Assembly: GCF_003710985.1 (NCBI RefSeq)
Contig: NZ_RHHT01000027.1
Span: 62,001 to 126,000, forward strand
DNA from: Brevibacillus panacihumi
GTDB lineage: Bacteria; Bacillota; Bacilli; Brevibacillales; Brevibacillaceae
Direction of reading: 5' to 3'
DNA: 64,000 nt
Notes under the pieces: generated by a model
Database searches by the model: none
What the model was told of the DNA's origin: nothing
Seen by the model: only the letters and a program-made list of their open reading frames with translations
Position numbers and translations under genes: made by a program
In this document: positions 32,609 through 42,087 of the stretch, piece by piece
How positions within the stretch are numbered: the stretch's first letter is position 1
Layout: each line of letters opens with the position of its first letter

Positions 32609-33469
32609 CTACCTTTGCTTATTCTTGACGTTCTTGTAGAGCAGGATTCCACCCATTGCGATGATCGCAAGAAAGCTTGCCCACGCCAGCAGGGGGAAAA
32701 GTGACAGTTCGAGTACGGATAAGCCCAGATGCGTTTGCCACCCGACCGCGATTAAGCCGAGCAAGTAGAGGAGTCCAGTCAGATGAATCCACCAGCTGCG
32801 AAGCTGTTCCGACAGCGCATGCTTTGCCAGCAGGGCGGCGACGGGAATGATCTGCAGGGCGTGAAAGCCTATGCCGTGCAGCCAGATAATGTTTCCGTCC
32901 AGACCGGTATACCGGCTCTGGAGGAAGGAAATCCATACCCCGCCCGCCATGGATAAGAGGACGGCGATCATCGAGTAACGGATGCCCAATACAAGTTCTG
33001 GATGAAGATTGTACGCTTTTTTACGGAAGAATGACAGACCGAAAAACAGATAAAACAAGACCAAAAGGAGAGCAACAAAAGCAAATGTGTTGGATACAAC
33101 GTAATCAAAGGGACTGCCGTTGCTGTGAAATCTGGGGTCTACGCCGCGAAAGTTCTGTACGTTTTCTGCAAAATAAGAATAAAGGGCAAGCAAGATGTAG
33201 CTCCACCGGAAAACGGTTCTGCTGATCCGGCTCATCCCCGAAAATGGACTGATTGCAGCCGTCGACAGCAAAAAGATGCCGAGTGCAGCGTTGAAGGAAA
33301 ACGCTTTTGAGACATCGCCTTCAGAGCCGACAGATGCCCCGTACAGCAAGACCCAAACGGCGCATATTCCAGCAAGCAGAAAACCAAGCAATCCAGTGAG
33401 GACCAACCCTCTTTCTCCCTGAAAATAAGAAATGTGGGGAATTGTATTCCCTTCTGTCTGATTTCGCAC
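32609..33469 (-). CDS. Polytopic membrane protein of unknown function
   Basis: 286 residues with about eight predicted helices (for example GLLGFLLAGICAVWVLLYGA and LLLVLFYLFFGLSFF). A helix carrying IIWLHGIGFHALQIIPVAAL has two His in the membrane, a pattern compatible with heme or metal binding but not proof of it. No family is recognised with confidence. It is convergent with the SLH gene and separated from the fad operon by a 390-base gap. Confidence 0.7.
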   Translation of the reverse strand: MRNQTEGNTIPHISYFQGERGLVLTGLLGFLLAGICAVWVLLYGASVGSEGDVSKAFSFNAALGIFLLSTAAISPFSGMSRISRTVFRWSYILLALYSYFAENVQNFRGVDPRFHSNGSPFDYVVSNTFAFVALLLVLFYLFFGLSFFRKKAYNLHPELVLGIRYSMIAVLLSMAGGVWISFLQSRYTGLDGNIIWLHGIGFHALQIIPVAALLAKHALSEQLRSWWIHLTGLLYLLGLIAVGWQTHLGLSVLELSLFPLLAWASFLAIIAMGGILLYKNVKNKQR

Positions 33470-33534
33470 AATACCTCACCCAATCGTAAAAAATGTGATA
33501 GGTCGAGTGTATGGTATAGAGCCAGGAGGGAGTA

Positions 33535-33642
33535 ATGACCGCGAGGAGGAACTTTTTGGAACGCAGGTTTGATTATCCTGTACGTCTAAAGACTTACATT
33601 CATCTTGCAAGAGACAGAATTTTCGATTACAATGACAACTGA
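33535..33642 (+). CDS. Possible 35-residue basic peptide
   Basis: An ATG at 33535 with AGGAGGG four bases upstream opens a frame reading MTARRNFLERRFDYPVRLK and continuing to TGA at 33642. An intrinsic terminator lies 26 bases after the stop (33668-33710). The short distance between ribosome-binding site and start and the lack of a convincing promoter weaken the case. The surrounding gap (33470-33861) otherwise holds only the terminator, the FadR box and the fad promoter. Confidence 0.35.
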   Translation: MTARRNFLERRFDYPVRLKTYIHLARDRIFDYNDN

Positions 33643-33667
33643 ACGCTGATTCAGTTTGTGGAACCAA

Positions 33668-33710
33668 ACATCTCATGGCTCATCCGGCCGCAAGTGAGAT
33701 GTCATTTTTT
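33668..33710 (+). terminator. Intrinsic terminator upstream of the fad promoter
   Basis: ACATCTCA (33668-33675) pairs with TGAGATGT (33695-33702), followed by CATTTTTT. It would end any transcript coming from the small frame at 33535, and insulates the fad operon. Confidence 0.65.
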
Positions 33711-33720
33711 CCCCACAAAA

Positions 33721-33738
33721 TGAATGAGTATTCATTCA
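33721..33738. promoter_or_regulatory. FadR operator
   Basis: TGAATGAGTATTCATTCA is a perfect palindrome apart from its four-base centre and matches the Bacillus FadR consensus TGAATGA-N-TA-N-TCATTCA. FadR represses beta-oxidation genes and is released by long-chain acyl-CoA. It lies about 140 bases before fadN. Confidence 0.88.
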
Positions 33739-33756
33739 AAACATCAGATGATTTAC

Positions 33757-33786
33757 ATGACAGAACGACAGCCAAAAACGTATAAT
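33757..33786 (+). promoter_or_regulatory. Promoter of the fadNAE operon
   Basis: ATGACA (33757-33762) and a perfect TATAAT (33781-33786) with an 18-base spacer lie just downstream of the FadR operator. Confidence 0.6.
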
Positions 33787-33861
33787 GAATAGGAAAAGCA
33801 CGCTATTCAGAAAATTTTTATGATTGCCGCATAATCGATCATAACTGAGGAGGATTTGGTG

Positions 33862-36270
33862 ATGGAACGCAAAATTCGCAAAGCTGCCGTTCTCGGGTCT
33901 GGCGTGATGGGGGCCGGGATCGCCGCACATCTGGCAAACGTGGGAATTCCCGTCTATCTGCTCGACATCGTGCCGCGTGAACTGACGGAGGAGGAGAGCA
34001 AAAAAGGGCTTACCTTGGATGATGCTGCCGTCCGCAACCGGATCGCGCAGGCTGGCAAGGATCGTCTGCTCAAGGAAAAACCCGCTCCTCTCTATGATAA
34101 GCAATATAGTGAGCGGATCACAGTTGGGAATTTCGAGGATCATCTCTCCTTGCTCGCGGAAGTGGACTGGATTATCGAGGTCGTGGTGGAGAATCTGGCA
34201 ATCAAGCAGAAGGTGTTCGCCATGATCGAGGAAGTGCGTCAACCAGGCACAATCGTCTCTTCCAACACATCGGGAGTTTCCATCAACGAGATGAGCGAAG
34301 GCCGCTCCGAGGAGTTCCGCAAGCATTTTCTCGGGACGCATTTCTTCAATCCGCCTCGCTATCTGAAGCTGCTCGAAATCATTCCAGGCACGGATACAGA
34401 CCCTGCCATCGTGGACTTCATGATGCAGTTTGGCGAGCGGGTGCTGGGCAAAGGAACGGTCCTTTGCAAAGATACGCCCAACTTCATCGCCAACCGGATC
34501 GGTACATACGGCTTGCAGGTCTCGATCCAGGAGATGGTCAAGGCGGGACTGGGTGTCGACGAGGTAGACGCGTTGACCGGACCTGTGATCGGTCGTCCAA
34601 AGAGCGCCACTTTTCGCACGCTGGATGTGGTGGGACTGGACACCTACGTGCACGTCGCCAACAACGTAAAAAACAAAAGCTCCGATGAGGAAGAAAAGGC
34701 TGTCTTTGAAATACCGGAGTTTGTCTTGCAGATGGTCGAGCGGCGATGGATCGGCCAGAAGGCGGGCCAAGGCTTCTTTAAACAAATCAAAACCGCCCAA
34801 GGAAAAGAAATCCATGCGATCGACACAGCGACGCTGGAGTACCGTCCAAGCGTGAAGGCGAAATTCCCCTCCCTCGATGCCGCCAAGACGGCAAAAGCCT
34901 TGCCTGAGAAGCTGAAGGCGCTCGTCTACGGCAAAGACAAGGGAAGCGAATTCGTCTGGAACGTCTTCAAAAAGGTTCTCTTGTATGCCGCGGACAAGAC
35001 GTATGAGATCGCAGACGATATCGTGGCGGTCGACCAGGCGATGAAATGGGGCTTCGGCTGGGAGCTGGGGCCGTTCGAGACGTGGGACGCCATCGGTGTC
35101 GAGAAGTCGGTCGCGCGTATGAGAGAAGAAGGGGAGAGAATCCCTGCCCTCGTGGAAGAGCTTCTGGCAAGCGGAAAAACCTCGTTCTACCAGAAGCAGG
35201 AGGGACGTCTCTCGGTCTTTTCGATCGGCGGCAAGTATAAGGAAGTCGAGAGCAAAAAGGAAAAAATCAATTTGGCGGCGCTCAAGGAGCAGGGCAAGCT
35301 GATCAAGAAAAACGCCGGCGCTGCCTTGATCGACCTGGGAGATGGCGTGGCTTGCCTGGAGTTCACCTCTCCGAACAATGCATTAGGCATGGATGTCCTG
35401 CAAATGGCGAATTTCGCCGCAGAGGAAGTGAAGAAAAACTACCTGGGTCTCGTCATCGGCAACCAGGGCAAGAACTTCTGCGTGGGCTTGAATCTGGCGA
35501 TGGCGCTGATGGAGGCGCAGGACGAGAACTGGTTCGAGCTCGACATGCTGGTGACCAATTTCCACAAGGCGGCGCGTGCCATCCGCTACATGCATCGCCC
35601 AGTCGTTGCCGCACCTTTCGGCATGACCTTGGGCGGCGGAGTAGAGGTCAGCTATCTTGCGGACCGGGTGCAGGCATCAGCTGAGACCTATCTCGGATTG
35701 GTGGAGGTAGGCGTGGGCTTGTTGCCAGGTGGCGGCGGTACCAAGGAAATGCTCTTCCGTGCCATGGAAAATGTGCCGCAGGGCGGTACCGTCCCGGTCG
35801 ATCCTTTCCCGTTCGTCGCTCGCGCTTTTGAGACGATTGCGATGGCTAAGGTGTCGACAAGCGGTCACGAAGCGATCAACCTGGGCTATCTGCGCCCGAC
35901 AGACCGGATCAGCGTCAACCCGGATCATCTCTTGTACGATGCCAAGCAGCTGGTGCTCGAGATGGATCGCGCTGGCTACACCCCGCCAGTACCGCGCAAA
36001 GTCCGCGTCATCGGGGATACCGGCTACGCGACATTGCGCCAGAACGTTTACGCAATGAAAAAAAGCGGCTACATCAGCGATCACGATGAACTGATTGCCA
36101 GCAAAATCGCCTATGTTCTGTCCGGCGGCAACCTGCCAGCAGGGACCGAAGTGACCGAGGATTACATTTTGGAGTTGGAGAAGCAAGCCTTCCTGGAGCT
36201 GATCAAGACTCCAAAATCCCAGCAGCGGATGCAGCACATGCTGACGAAAAACAAGCCATTGCGCAACTAG
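33862..36270 (+). CDS. fadN: 3-hydroxyacyl-CoA dehydrogenase/enoyl-CoA hydratase
   Basis: 802 residues, ATG at 33862 eight bases after GAGGAGG (in-frame TTG 33856 and GTG 33859 precede it). The N-terminal half is an NAD-dependent 3-hydroxyacyl-CoA dehydrogenase ([19 protein letters not shown], then [19 protein letters not shown]); the C-terminal half is a crotonase-type hydratase with [20 protein letters not shown] and [18 protein letters not shown]. This domain order (dehydrogenase first) is that of FadN of bacilli, opposite to E. coli FadB. It catalyses two steps of the beta-oxidation cycle. First gene of the fadN-fadA-fadE operon. Confidence 0.95.
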   Translation: MERKIRKAAVLGSGVMGAGIAAHLANVGIPVYLLDIVPRELTEEESKKGLTLDDAAVRNRIAQAGKDRLLKEKPAPLYDKQYSERITVGNFEDHLSLLAEVDWIIEVVVENLAIKQKVFAMIEEVRQPGTIVSSNTSGVSINEMSEGRSEEFRKHFLGTHFFNPPRYLKLLEIIPGTDTDPAIVDFMMQFGERVLGKGTVLCKDTPNFIANRIGTYGLQVSIQEMVKAGLGVDEVDALTGPVIGRPKSATFRTLDVVGLDTYVHVANNVKNKSSDEEEKAVFEIPEFVLQMVERRWIGQKAGQGFFKQIKTAQGKEIHAIDTATLEYRPSVKAKFPSLDAAKTAKALPEKLKALVYGKDKGSEFVWNVFKKVLLYAADKTYEIADDIVAVDQAMKWGFGWELGPFETWDAIGVEKSVARMREEGERIPALVEELLASGKTSFYQKQEGRLSVFSIGGKYKEVESKKEKINLAALKEQGKLIKKNAGAALIDLGDGVACLEFTSPNNALGMDVLQMANFAAEEVKKNYLGLVIGNQGKNFCVGLNLAMALMEAQDENWFELDMLVTNFHKAARAIRYMHRPVVAAPFGMTLGGGVEVSYLADRVQASAETYLGLVEVGVGLLPGGGGTKEMLFRAMENVPQGGTVPVDPFPFVARAFETIAMAKVSTSGHEAINLGYLRPTDRISVNPDHLLYDAKQLVLEMDRAGYTPPVPRKVRVIGDTGYATLRQNVYAMKKSGYISDHDELIASKIAYVLSGGNLPAGTEVTEDYILELEKQAFLELIKTPKSQQRMQHMLTKNKPLRN

Positions 36271-36283
36271 GGGGGTAAAAAGG

Positions 36284-37462
36284 ATGAGAGAAGCAGTGAT
36301 TGTCGCAGGTGCCCGCACCGCGATCGGCCGAGCAAAAAAAGGAAGCCTGAAGGATATGCATCCCGTCGATATGGGAGCAGAGGTGATTCGCGACCTGCTG
36401 CGCCGAGTTCCGCAGTTGGACCCAGCCGACATCGAAGACGTGATTATCGGGAATGCCGTACCGGAAGCGGAGCAGGGTATGAACATGGCGCGATTGATCG
36501 GACTTCGCGCCGGATTGCCGACGAATGTGTCGGGCATTACGATCAACCGTTTCTGCTCCTCCGGCTTGCAGACGATTGCGTACGGCGCCCAGCAGATCAT
36601 GGTGGGCGGCGCAGATGTCATCGTGGCTGGCGGCGTGGAAAGCATGAGCCTTTTACCGATGACAGGGCACAAGGTGGCACTCAACCCGACGCTGGTGGAA
36701 ACCTTGCCGGAAGCGTATATGGGCATGGGACACACAGCGGAGGAGGTAGCGAATCGCTACAACATTTCCCGTGAAGACCAGGATGCGTTTGCCCTGACCA
36801 GTCATAAGCGGGCAGCAGCAGCCATAGCGGCTGGCAAGTTCCAGGATGAGATCGTGCCGGTCACGGTGAAGCAGCATGCTTTTGATCAAAACGGAAAACT
36901 GGTGGTCAAGGAGCGCGTCTTCACTACGGACGAGGGGCCGCGACCGGACAGTACGCCGGAAGCGCTCGCCAAGCTGAAGCCAGTCTTCAACGTCAAGGGG
37001 AGCGTCACGGCAGGCAATTCCTCGCAAACGAGCGATGGTGCGGCAGCCGTGTTGATCATGTCAGCGGAGAAAGCGGCAGAGTTGGGCGTGGAGCCGATCG
37101 CCAAGTTCCGTTCCTTTACCGTCGGCGGGGTAGACCCGGATGTGATGGGGATCGGTCCGGTCGTTGCGATTCCGAAGGCATTGAAAATGGCTGGCCTGAC
37201 GATCGAGGATGTAGATCTGTTCGAGTTGAACGAAGCGTTCGCTTCCCAGGCTTTGGCAGTCATTCGCGAATTAGGACTCGATCAGGAAAAGGTAAACGTC
37301 AACGGCGGTGCCATTGCTTTGGGGCATCCGTTGGGCTGCACAGGCGCTCGCTTGACCGTCTCGCTGCTGAATGAAATGAAGCGTCGCGGCGGTAAATACG
37401 GTGTCGTTACCATGTGCATCGGCGGCGGCATGGGTGCAGCGGGCGTTTTTGAAATGATGTAA
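36284..37462 (+). CDS. fadA: Acetyl-CoA acyltransferase (3-ketoacyl-CoA thiolase)
   Basis: 392 residues. It releases acetyl-CoA from 3-ketoacyl-CoA, the last beta-oxidation step. The nucleophilic cysteine is in [20 protein letters not shown], the catalytic His in [18 protein letters not shown], and the second cysteine in [17 protein letters not shown]. It starts 13 bases after fadN and precedes fadE, giving the Bacillus-type fadNAE order. Confidence 0.95.
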   Translation: MREAVIVAGARTAIGRAKKGSLKDMHPVDMGAEVIRDLLRRVPQLDPADIEDVIIGNAVPEAEQGMNMARLIGLRAGLPTNVSGITINRFCSSGLQTIAYGAQQIMVGGADVIVAGGVESMSLLPMTGHKVALNPTLVETLPEAYMGMGHTAEEVANRYNISREDQDAFALTSHKRAAAAIAAGKFQDEIVPVTVKQHAFDQNGKLVVKERVFTTDEGPRPDSTPEALAKLKPVFNVKGSVTAGNSSQTSDGAAAVLIMSAEKAAELGVEPIAKFRSFTVGGVDPDVMGIGPVVAIPKALKMAGLTIEDVDLFELNEAFASQALAVIRELGLDQEKVNVNGGAIALGHPLGCTGARLTVSLLNEMKRRGGKYGVVTMCIGGGMGAAGVFEMM

Positions 37463-37500
37463 ATCAATCCAACAATTTCAAAATGTGAGGAGAGATAGAC

Positions 37501-39279
37501 ATGGGAGAGACAAAAGAATTGATCCGCGGTGGCAGTTTTTTGATTGATGCAGGCTCGGCTGATGATGTGTTCGTGCCGGAGGAGTATACCGAAGAACAAA
37601 AAATGATCGCCAAAACGACGGAAGAATTCGTCGTCAATGAGGTTCGTCCGCACCTGGAGGAAATCGAGAACCATCAATTCGATATCTCCGTGCGTCTGTT
37701 GAAAGAAGCAGGGGAACTGGGGCTGTTGGCAGGTGATGTGCCAGAGACGTACGAAGGTCTGGGACTCGACAAGGTAAGCACCGCTCTCGTCACGGAAAAA
37801 TTCGCGCTCTCTCGCGGCTTTGCGCTTAGCTTCGGCGCCCATGTGGGGATCGGTTCTCTCCCAATCGTCTATTTCGGAAACGAAGACCAGAAGAACCGCT
37901 ACCTGCCTGATCTGGCGTCCGGGAAACGCCTGGCTGCGTACTGCTTGACCGAACCGGGTTCAGGCTCGGACGCCCTCGGTGCCAAGACGACCGCGACGCT
38001 CTCGGAGGATGGCAAACACTACATCCTCAACGGGGAAAAGCAATGGATTACGAATGCGGGCTTTGCGGATGTATTCGTGGTGTACGCCAAGATCGACGGG
38101 GAGAAATTTACCGCATTTATCGTTGAGCGCACATTCCCGGGTGTTTCTTTTGGACCGGAAGAAAAGAAAATGGGGATCAAGGGGTCGTCGACGCGCACCG
38201 TCATTTTGCAGGATGTGCCGGTGCCGGTAGAAAATCTGCTGGGTGAACCTGGGCGCGGCCATGTGATTGCCTTCAACATCCTCAACGTCGGGCGCTACAA
38301 GCTGGCAGTAGGTGCTGTAGGTTCTGCCAAGCGTGCTTTGGAGCTTGCCACGACCTACGCGAAGGAACGCAAGCAGTTCAAAACGCCGATTGCCAACTTC
38401 ACGCTGATCAAAAACAAGCTGGCCAATATGGCGACCAAGACATATGCGGCGGAAAGCTCCGTCTACCGTACTGTGGGCCTGTTCGATGTGGCGCTCAACA
38501 GCCTGGGCGAGAAGGCCGACGATGGGAAGGAAATCGCCAAAGCCATTGCGGATTATGCCATTGAATGCTCGATCAATAAAGTATTTGCGACAGAAGTGCT
38601 CGATTACTGCGTGGACGAAGGCGTGCAAATCCATGGGGGGTACGGCTTCATGTCCGAATATGAGATCGAGAATATGTACCGCGACTCCCGCATCAACCGC
38701 ATTTTTGAGGGAACCAATGAAATCAATCGCTTGCTGATCCCAGATACGCTTGTGAAGAAAGCGATGAAAGGCGAGCTGCCGTTGCTGCAAGCCGCCGCAG
38801 GTCTGCAGGAAGAGCTGATGAGCTACTATCCCGAGGAGATCGAAGACGCGCCGCTGGTGGCAGAGAAGCATCTGATCGAGATGACGCGCAAAATCATCCT
38901 GATGGTCGCGGGCTCAGCGCTGATGAAGTACCAGCAAGCCATCTCCAAGGAGCAGGAGCTGTTGGTCTTCGCGGCCGATATGCTGATCGAGCTGTATGCG
39001 ATGGACAGCGTCGTAAAACGGACGGAAAAAGCGATTGCTGCCAACGGGCTGGAGCAAGAGCAGCAAAAGCTGGATCTGACGGTCGTCTATGTGCAGGAAG
39101 CGTTTGACCGCGTAGAGGCTTGGGCGAAGGAAGCTCTGGCCGCGATGGAAGAAGGAGACGATCTGCGTCTGCGCCTCTCCATCCTGAAAAAGCTGACTCG
39201 CCGTACACCGATCAATACCGTTCAACTGAAAAGAGCCATTGCCGATCGCGTCATTGAAGCTGACGGATATGTGGTGTAA
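37501..39279 (+). CDS. fadE: Acyl-CoA dehydrogenase
   Basis: 592 residues, longer than the ~380-residue short enzymes because of a C-terminal extension after residue ~400, as in FadE of bacilli. LAAYCLTEPGSGSDALGAKT and EKQWITNAGFADVFVVYAK are the FAD/substrate signatures, and GVQIHGGYGFMSEYEIENMY with EGTNEINRLLIP the C-terminal signature. It makes the trans-2-enoyl-CoA at the start of the cycle. ATG follows GTGAGGAGAGATAGAC. A strong terminator follows. Confidence 0.95.
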   Translation: MGETKELIRGGSFLIDAGSADDVFVPEEYTEEQKMIAKTTEEFVVNEVRPHLEEIENHQFDISVRLLKEAGELGLLAGDVPETYEGLGLDKVSTALVTEKFALSRGFALSFGAHVGIGSLPIVYFGNEDQKNRYLPDLASGKRLAAYCLTEPGSGSDALGAKTTATLSEDGKHYILNGEKQWITNAGFADVFVVYAKIDGEKFTAFIVERTFPGVSFGPEEKKMGIKGSSTRTVILQDVPVPVENLLGEPGRGHVIAFNILNVGRYKLAVGAVGSAKRALELATTYAKERKQFKTPIANFTLIKNKLANMATKTYAAESSVYRTVGLFDVALNSLGEKADDGKEIAKAIADYAIECSINKVFATEVLDYCVDEGVQIHGGYGFMSEYEIENMYRDSRINRIFEGTNEINRLLIPDTLVKKAMKGELPLLQAAAGLQEELMSYYPEEIEDAPLVAEKHLIEMTRKIILMVAGSALMKYQQAISKEQELLVFAADMLIELYAMDSVVKRTEKAIAANGLEQEQQKLDLTVVYVQEAFDRVEAWAKEALAAMEEGDDLRLRLSILKKLTRRTPINTVQLKRAIADRVIEADGYVV

Positions 39280-39298
39280 TACCTGGTGTAGAATCACT

Positions 39299-39335
39299 AA
39301 GGAGCCAAGGGAAACTTCCCTTGGCTCCTTTTTTA
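39299..39335 (+). terminator. Terminator of the fad operon
   Basis: AAGGAGCCAAGGGA (39299-39312) pairs perfectly with TCCCTTGGCTCCTT (39317-39330) and is followed by a T-tract. Confidence 0.92.
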
Positions 39336-39386
39336 TTTGAAATCTCCAAAAAGCAGCGTCCTTTCCAATCGGTAGTGAATAGTTTT

Positions 39387-39424
39387 CCCAGTAGTCACCA
39401 ACGCTAACAGAACAAACTACTGGG
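39387..39424 (+). repeat. Inverted repeat in the 5' region of the second ger operon
   Basis: CCCAGTAGT (39387-39395) and ACTACTGGG (39416-39424) are perfect 9-base arms 20 bases apart, ending 18 bases before the start codon and touching the GGGAGG ribosome-binding site. A TGAATA (39376-39381) just upstream resembles a sigma-G -35 element; the matching -10 is weak. Confidence 0.45.
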
Positions 39425-39442
39425 AGGCAGGAAAGCCGCAAG

Positions 39443-40990
39443 ATGAGAATCAGAGGATGGATGAGAAGAAAAAAGGCGTTAGTGACTGAGAGAATCAGCC
39501 CGTCTGCTCCCCTTGTTCAAAATCGCATGATCAGCAATCGCACAAGCGAGAATATCGAAGAGATAACCAATATATTTACCCAGACCCCTGACCTGGTTAT
39601 ACGCAGCTTTACCAGCAACTATATGGAGGGGCAGGTAACGTTGGTTTACCTGGATGGGTTGGTGGACAAAAATTCCATCAACAACAATGTGCTGCGTCCT
39701 CTTATGGATCCACCCGAACAAGGAGGCACCAATATATTTGGCTTGTTGTCTATTAGTCAGATTTCACCTGTCTACGACTTTCAAGCTGTCGAAGATAAAA
39801 TTCTGCAAGGAAGCAGCTTGCTGTTTATTGAAGGGCAGCGAGAAGCGTATGCATTGGATACGAACGGATGGCCGCAACGCGCTATTGAAGATCCGCAGTT
39901 AGAGACTTCCTTGAAGGGCGCTCACCAAGGCTTTGTTGAAACGGCCTTGCAAAACATTGCTTTGATTCGGCGATACATTCCCAATCGAGAACTGAAGATC
40001 AAGGAATTTTGGATCGGGGAAAGAGGAGTCTGCAAAGTCTCTGTCATGTTTGTCGAAGATATAGTCGACCCGGATATGCTTCGAATCTTGGAGGATCGGA
40101 TTAGCGCTATCAAAGTTGACTCCGTGCTCAACACCGGTGAGCTGGAGGAAATGATTGAAGACAATCCATACTCGCCTTTTCCCCAATTTTATACGACGGA
40201 AAGGCCTGATACAGCAGCATCTCATTTGTTGCAGGGCCGAATTGCCATCGTAGTAGACCGTTCACCAAGTGTGCTGATAGCGCCAAGCACGTTTGTCTCG
40301 TTCTTTCAATCCGTGGACGATTACAGTACGCGCTGGCTGGTATCATCCTTTATCCGTTTGCTTCGATTTTCAGCAATGGTGGTTGCCACTTTTCTACCTG
40401 CCCTCTACATTGCCTTGATCTCGTTCAACTACGAGTTGATCCCGCTAGATCTGATTCTAACGGTGGGAGAATCAAGGGAAAGGGTGCCTTTTCCGCCCTT
40501 AATCGAAGCGGTGATGATGGAATTGACGCTGGAAATGCTGAGGGAAGCCGGGGTTCGGTTGCCTTCCCCGATTGGGCAAACGGTTGGGATTGTCGGAGGT
40601 ATTGTCATTGGACAGGCTGTCGTACAAGCAGGGATTGTCAGCAATGTCATGGTGATTGTGGTGGCGTTTACAGCGATTTCCTCGTTCATATTTCCCAACT
40701 ATGACATGGCGGCTGCGATCAGGCTGGTACGTTTCGCCATGATGGGGCTTGCCTCGATGTTCGGGATCATCGGCATTATCATCGGCTTTATGATCCTGAT
40801 TGGTCATCTGATCTCCTTGGAATCGCTGGGGGCACCTTACGGAAGTCCGTTTGCACCAGTAAGGTTTCGGGATTTGAAGGATACGTTTCTGCGGCTTCCA
40901 CTTTGGCTCATGAAGGACCGGCCAACAAGTGTCTTGTCAACGCAATCACGCCGGCAGGGGAAAAACTGGAGAAAGGAGGATCAGCAATGA
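39443..40990 (+). CDS. GerA-type spore germination protein, subunit A
   Basis: 515 residues. A soluble N-terminal domain (RTSENIEEITNIFTQTPDLV, TLVYLDGLVDKNSINNNVL) precedes a membrane domain with five or so helices starting near SSFIRLLRFSAMVVATFLPA and including GQAVVQAGIVSNVMVIVVAF. This is the GerAA/GerBA/GerKA family in the spore inner membrane, which oligomerises and is thought to gate ion release. The N-terminal basic extension MRIRGWMRRKK is unusual in length but small. It overlaps the next gene by four bases. Confidence 0.93.
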   Translation: MRIRGWMRRKKALVTERISPSAPLVQNRMISNRTSENIEEITNIFTQTPDLVIRSFTSNYMEGQVTLVYLDGLVDKNSINNNVLRPLMDPPEQGGTNIFGLLSISQISPVYDFQAVEDKILQGSSLLFIEGQREAYALDTNGWPQRAIEDPQLETSLKGAHQGFVETALQNIALIRRYIPNRELKIKEFWIGERGVCKVSVMFVEDIVDPDMLRILEDRISAIKVDSVLNTGELEEMIEDNPYSPFPQFYTTERPDTAASHLLQGRIAIVVDRSPSVLIAPSTFVSFFQSVDDYSTRWLVSSFIRLLRFSAMVVATFLPALYIALISFNYELIPLDLILTVGESRERVPFPPLIEAVMMELTLEMLREAGVRLPSPIGQTVGIVGGIVIGQAVVQAGIVSNVMVIVVAFTAISSFIFPNYDMAAAIRLVRFAMMGLASMFGIIGIIIGFMILIGHLISLESLGAPYGSPFAPVRFRDLKDTFLRLPLWLMKDRPTSVLSTQSRRQGKNWRKEDQQ

Positions 40991-42087
40991 ACAAATTGAT
41001 ACCACCCAAATTGACGGTCCTCCAGTACATTTTTTTAATACATGGAACACAGGTGGGAATCGGTGTATTGTCTATGCCCCGGGAGTTGGCGGAAGCGGCA
41101 GGAACGGACGGGTGGATCTCTCTTTTGATCGGTTGGGGTGCAGCCGTAATCGCCAGTCTGCTGATTATCAGTGTCATGAAACGGTATCCGAATCATACGA
41201 TTGTTGAGCTTCTGCCGCTATTCTTGGGAAAATGGGTAGGGGGAGCAGCGATTGCTCTGGTCATTTTGTACTGTTTGTTAGCGTGTATAACAGTTATTGG
41301 AAATACGGTGGGAATCTTGAATATATGGATTCTCACTCAGACACCTGGCTATTTGATCGTTTTCCTGTTTGTGATTCCGACTTATGTAATTCTCAAGAAA
41401 GGCATACATGTACTTGCAAGATATTCAGAACTGATTTTCTATCTTACACTCTGGATGCCAATTGTGCTGACGACCACGCTGTCCGACTCGCATTGGCTGA
41501 ATTTGCTTCCTGTCGTAAAAGAGGGGTGGGGCCCCATCATCTCGGGAGCTAGATTAACGGTATACTCCTTCCTTGGATTTGAGCTGGCTTTCTTTGCATA
41601 TCCCTTCCTGCACAATAAGAAGTATGCAGCGCTCGGGATCGTAGCAGCCAATACCTGGTCCTTGCTTGTTTTTCTGCACGTTACGATACTTTGCTTTACT
41701 TATTTCAGTCCCGATGAGATCACGAAGTATACATGGCCTACCCTTATTTTGCTGAAGGGCATAGAATATCGTTTTCTGGAGCGAGTGGACATTACTTTCT
41801 TGTCCTTCTACTTGATGGTACTGTCTACGACCATCCTCCCTTACGTCTACTTTACAATCCTTTCATCCAGTCATTTACTGAAAAAATGGGACCCTGTAAA
41901 GCAATTGAAAGTCTTCTTAATTCTGCTCGTGGCGGCTTTTTGGCTGTACACGCCAACCTTTATGGATCTGAGAAGATTGACGGAGCTCTGGAGCCATGCT
42001 GGCCTGATCTTTGGATACTTCGTTCCTCTACTCATATCAGGACCTATCTGGCTATACCATCGATCAGCCAAGGGGAGAAAAATATGA
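40987..42087 (+). CDS. GerAB-type spore germination permease
   Basis: 366 residues with ten predicted helices, starting at the ATG of an ATGA overlap with the A-subunit stop. LTVLQYIFLIHGTQVGIGVL and MPRELAEAAGTDGWISLLIG are the GerAB signature region. It is probably the germinant-binding subunit. Its stop overlaps the start of the C-subunit gene by four bases, so all three subunits are translationally coupled. Confidence 0.92.
   Translation: MNKLIPPKLTVLQYIFLIHGTQVGIGVLSMPRELAEAAGTDGWISLLIGWGAAVIASLLIISVMKRYPNHTIVELLPLFLGKWVGGAAIALVILYCLLACITVIGNTVGILNIWILTQTPGYLIVFLFVIPTYVILKKGIHVLARYSELIFYLTLWMPIVLTTTLSDSHWLNLLPVVKEGWGPIISGARLTVYSFLGFELAFFAYPFLHNKKYAALGIVAANTWSLLVFLHVTILCFTYFSPDEITKYTWPTLILLKGIEYRFLERVDITFLSFYLMVLSTTILPYVYFTILSSSHLLKKWDPVKQLKVFLILLVAAFWLYTPTFMDLRRLTELWSHAGLIFGYFVPLLISGPIWLYHRSAKGRKI

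Noticed and set aside
33736-34815. Minus-strand frame of 359 codons opposite fadN.
   Set aside because: Lies over the fad promoter region and fadN coding sequence; no start signal and no domain.
37960-38871. Minus-strand frame of 303 codons opposite fadE.
   Set aside because: Antisense shadow of a highly conserved acyl-CoA dehydrogenase gene.
41733-42083. N-terminal extension of the GerAC-type lipoprotein.
   Set aside because: It lies out of frame within the GerAB-type gene; the ATG at 42084 gives a lipoprotein signal and a four-base overlap.
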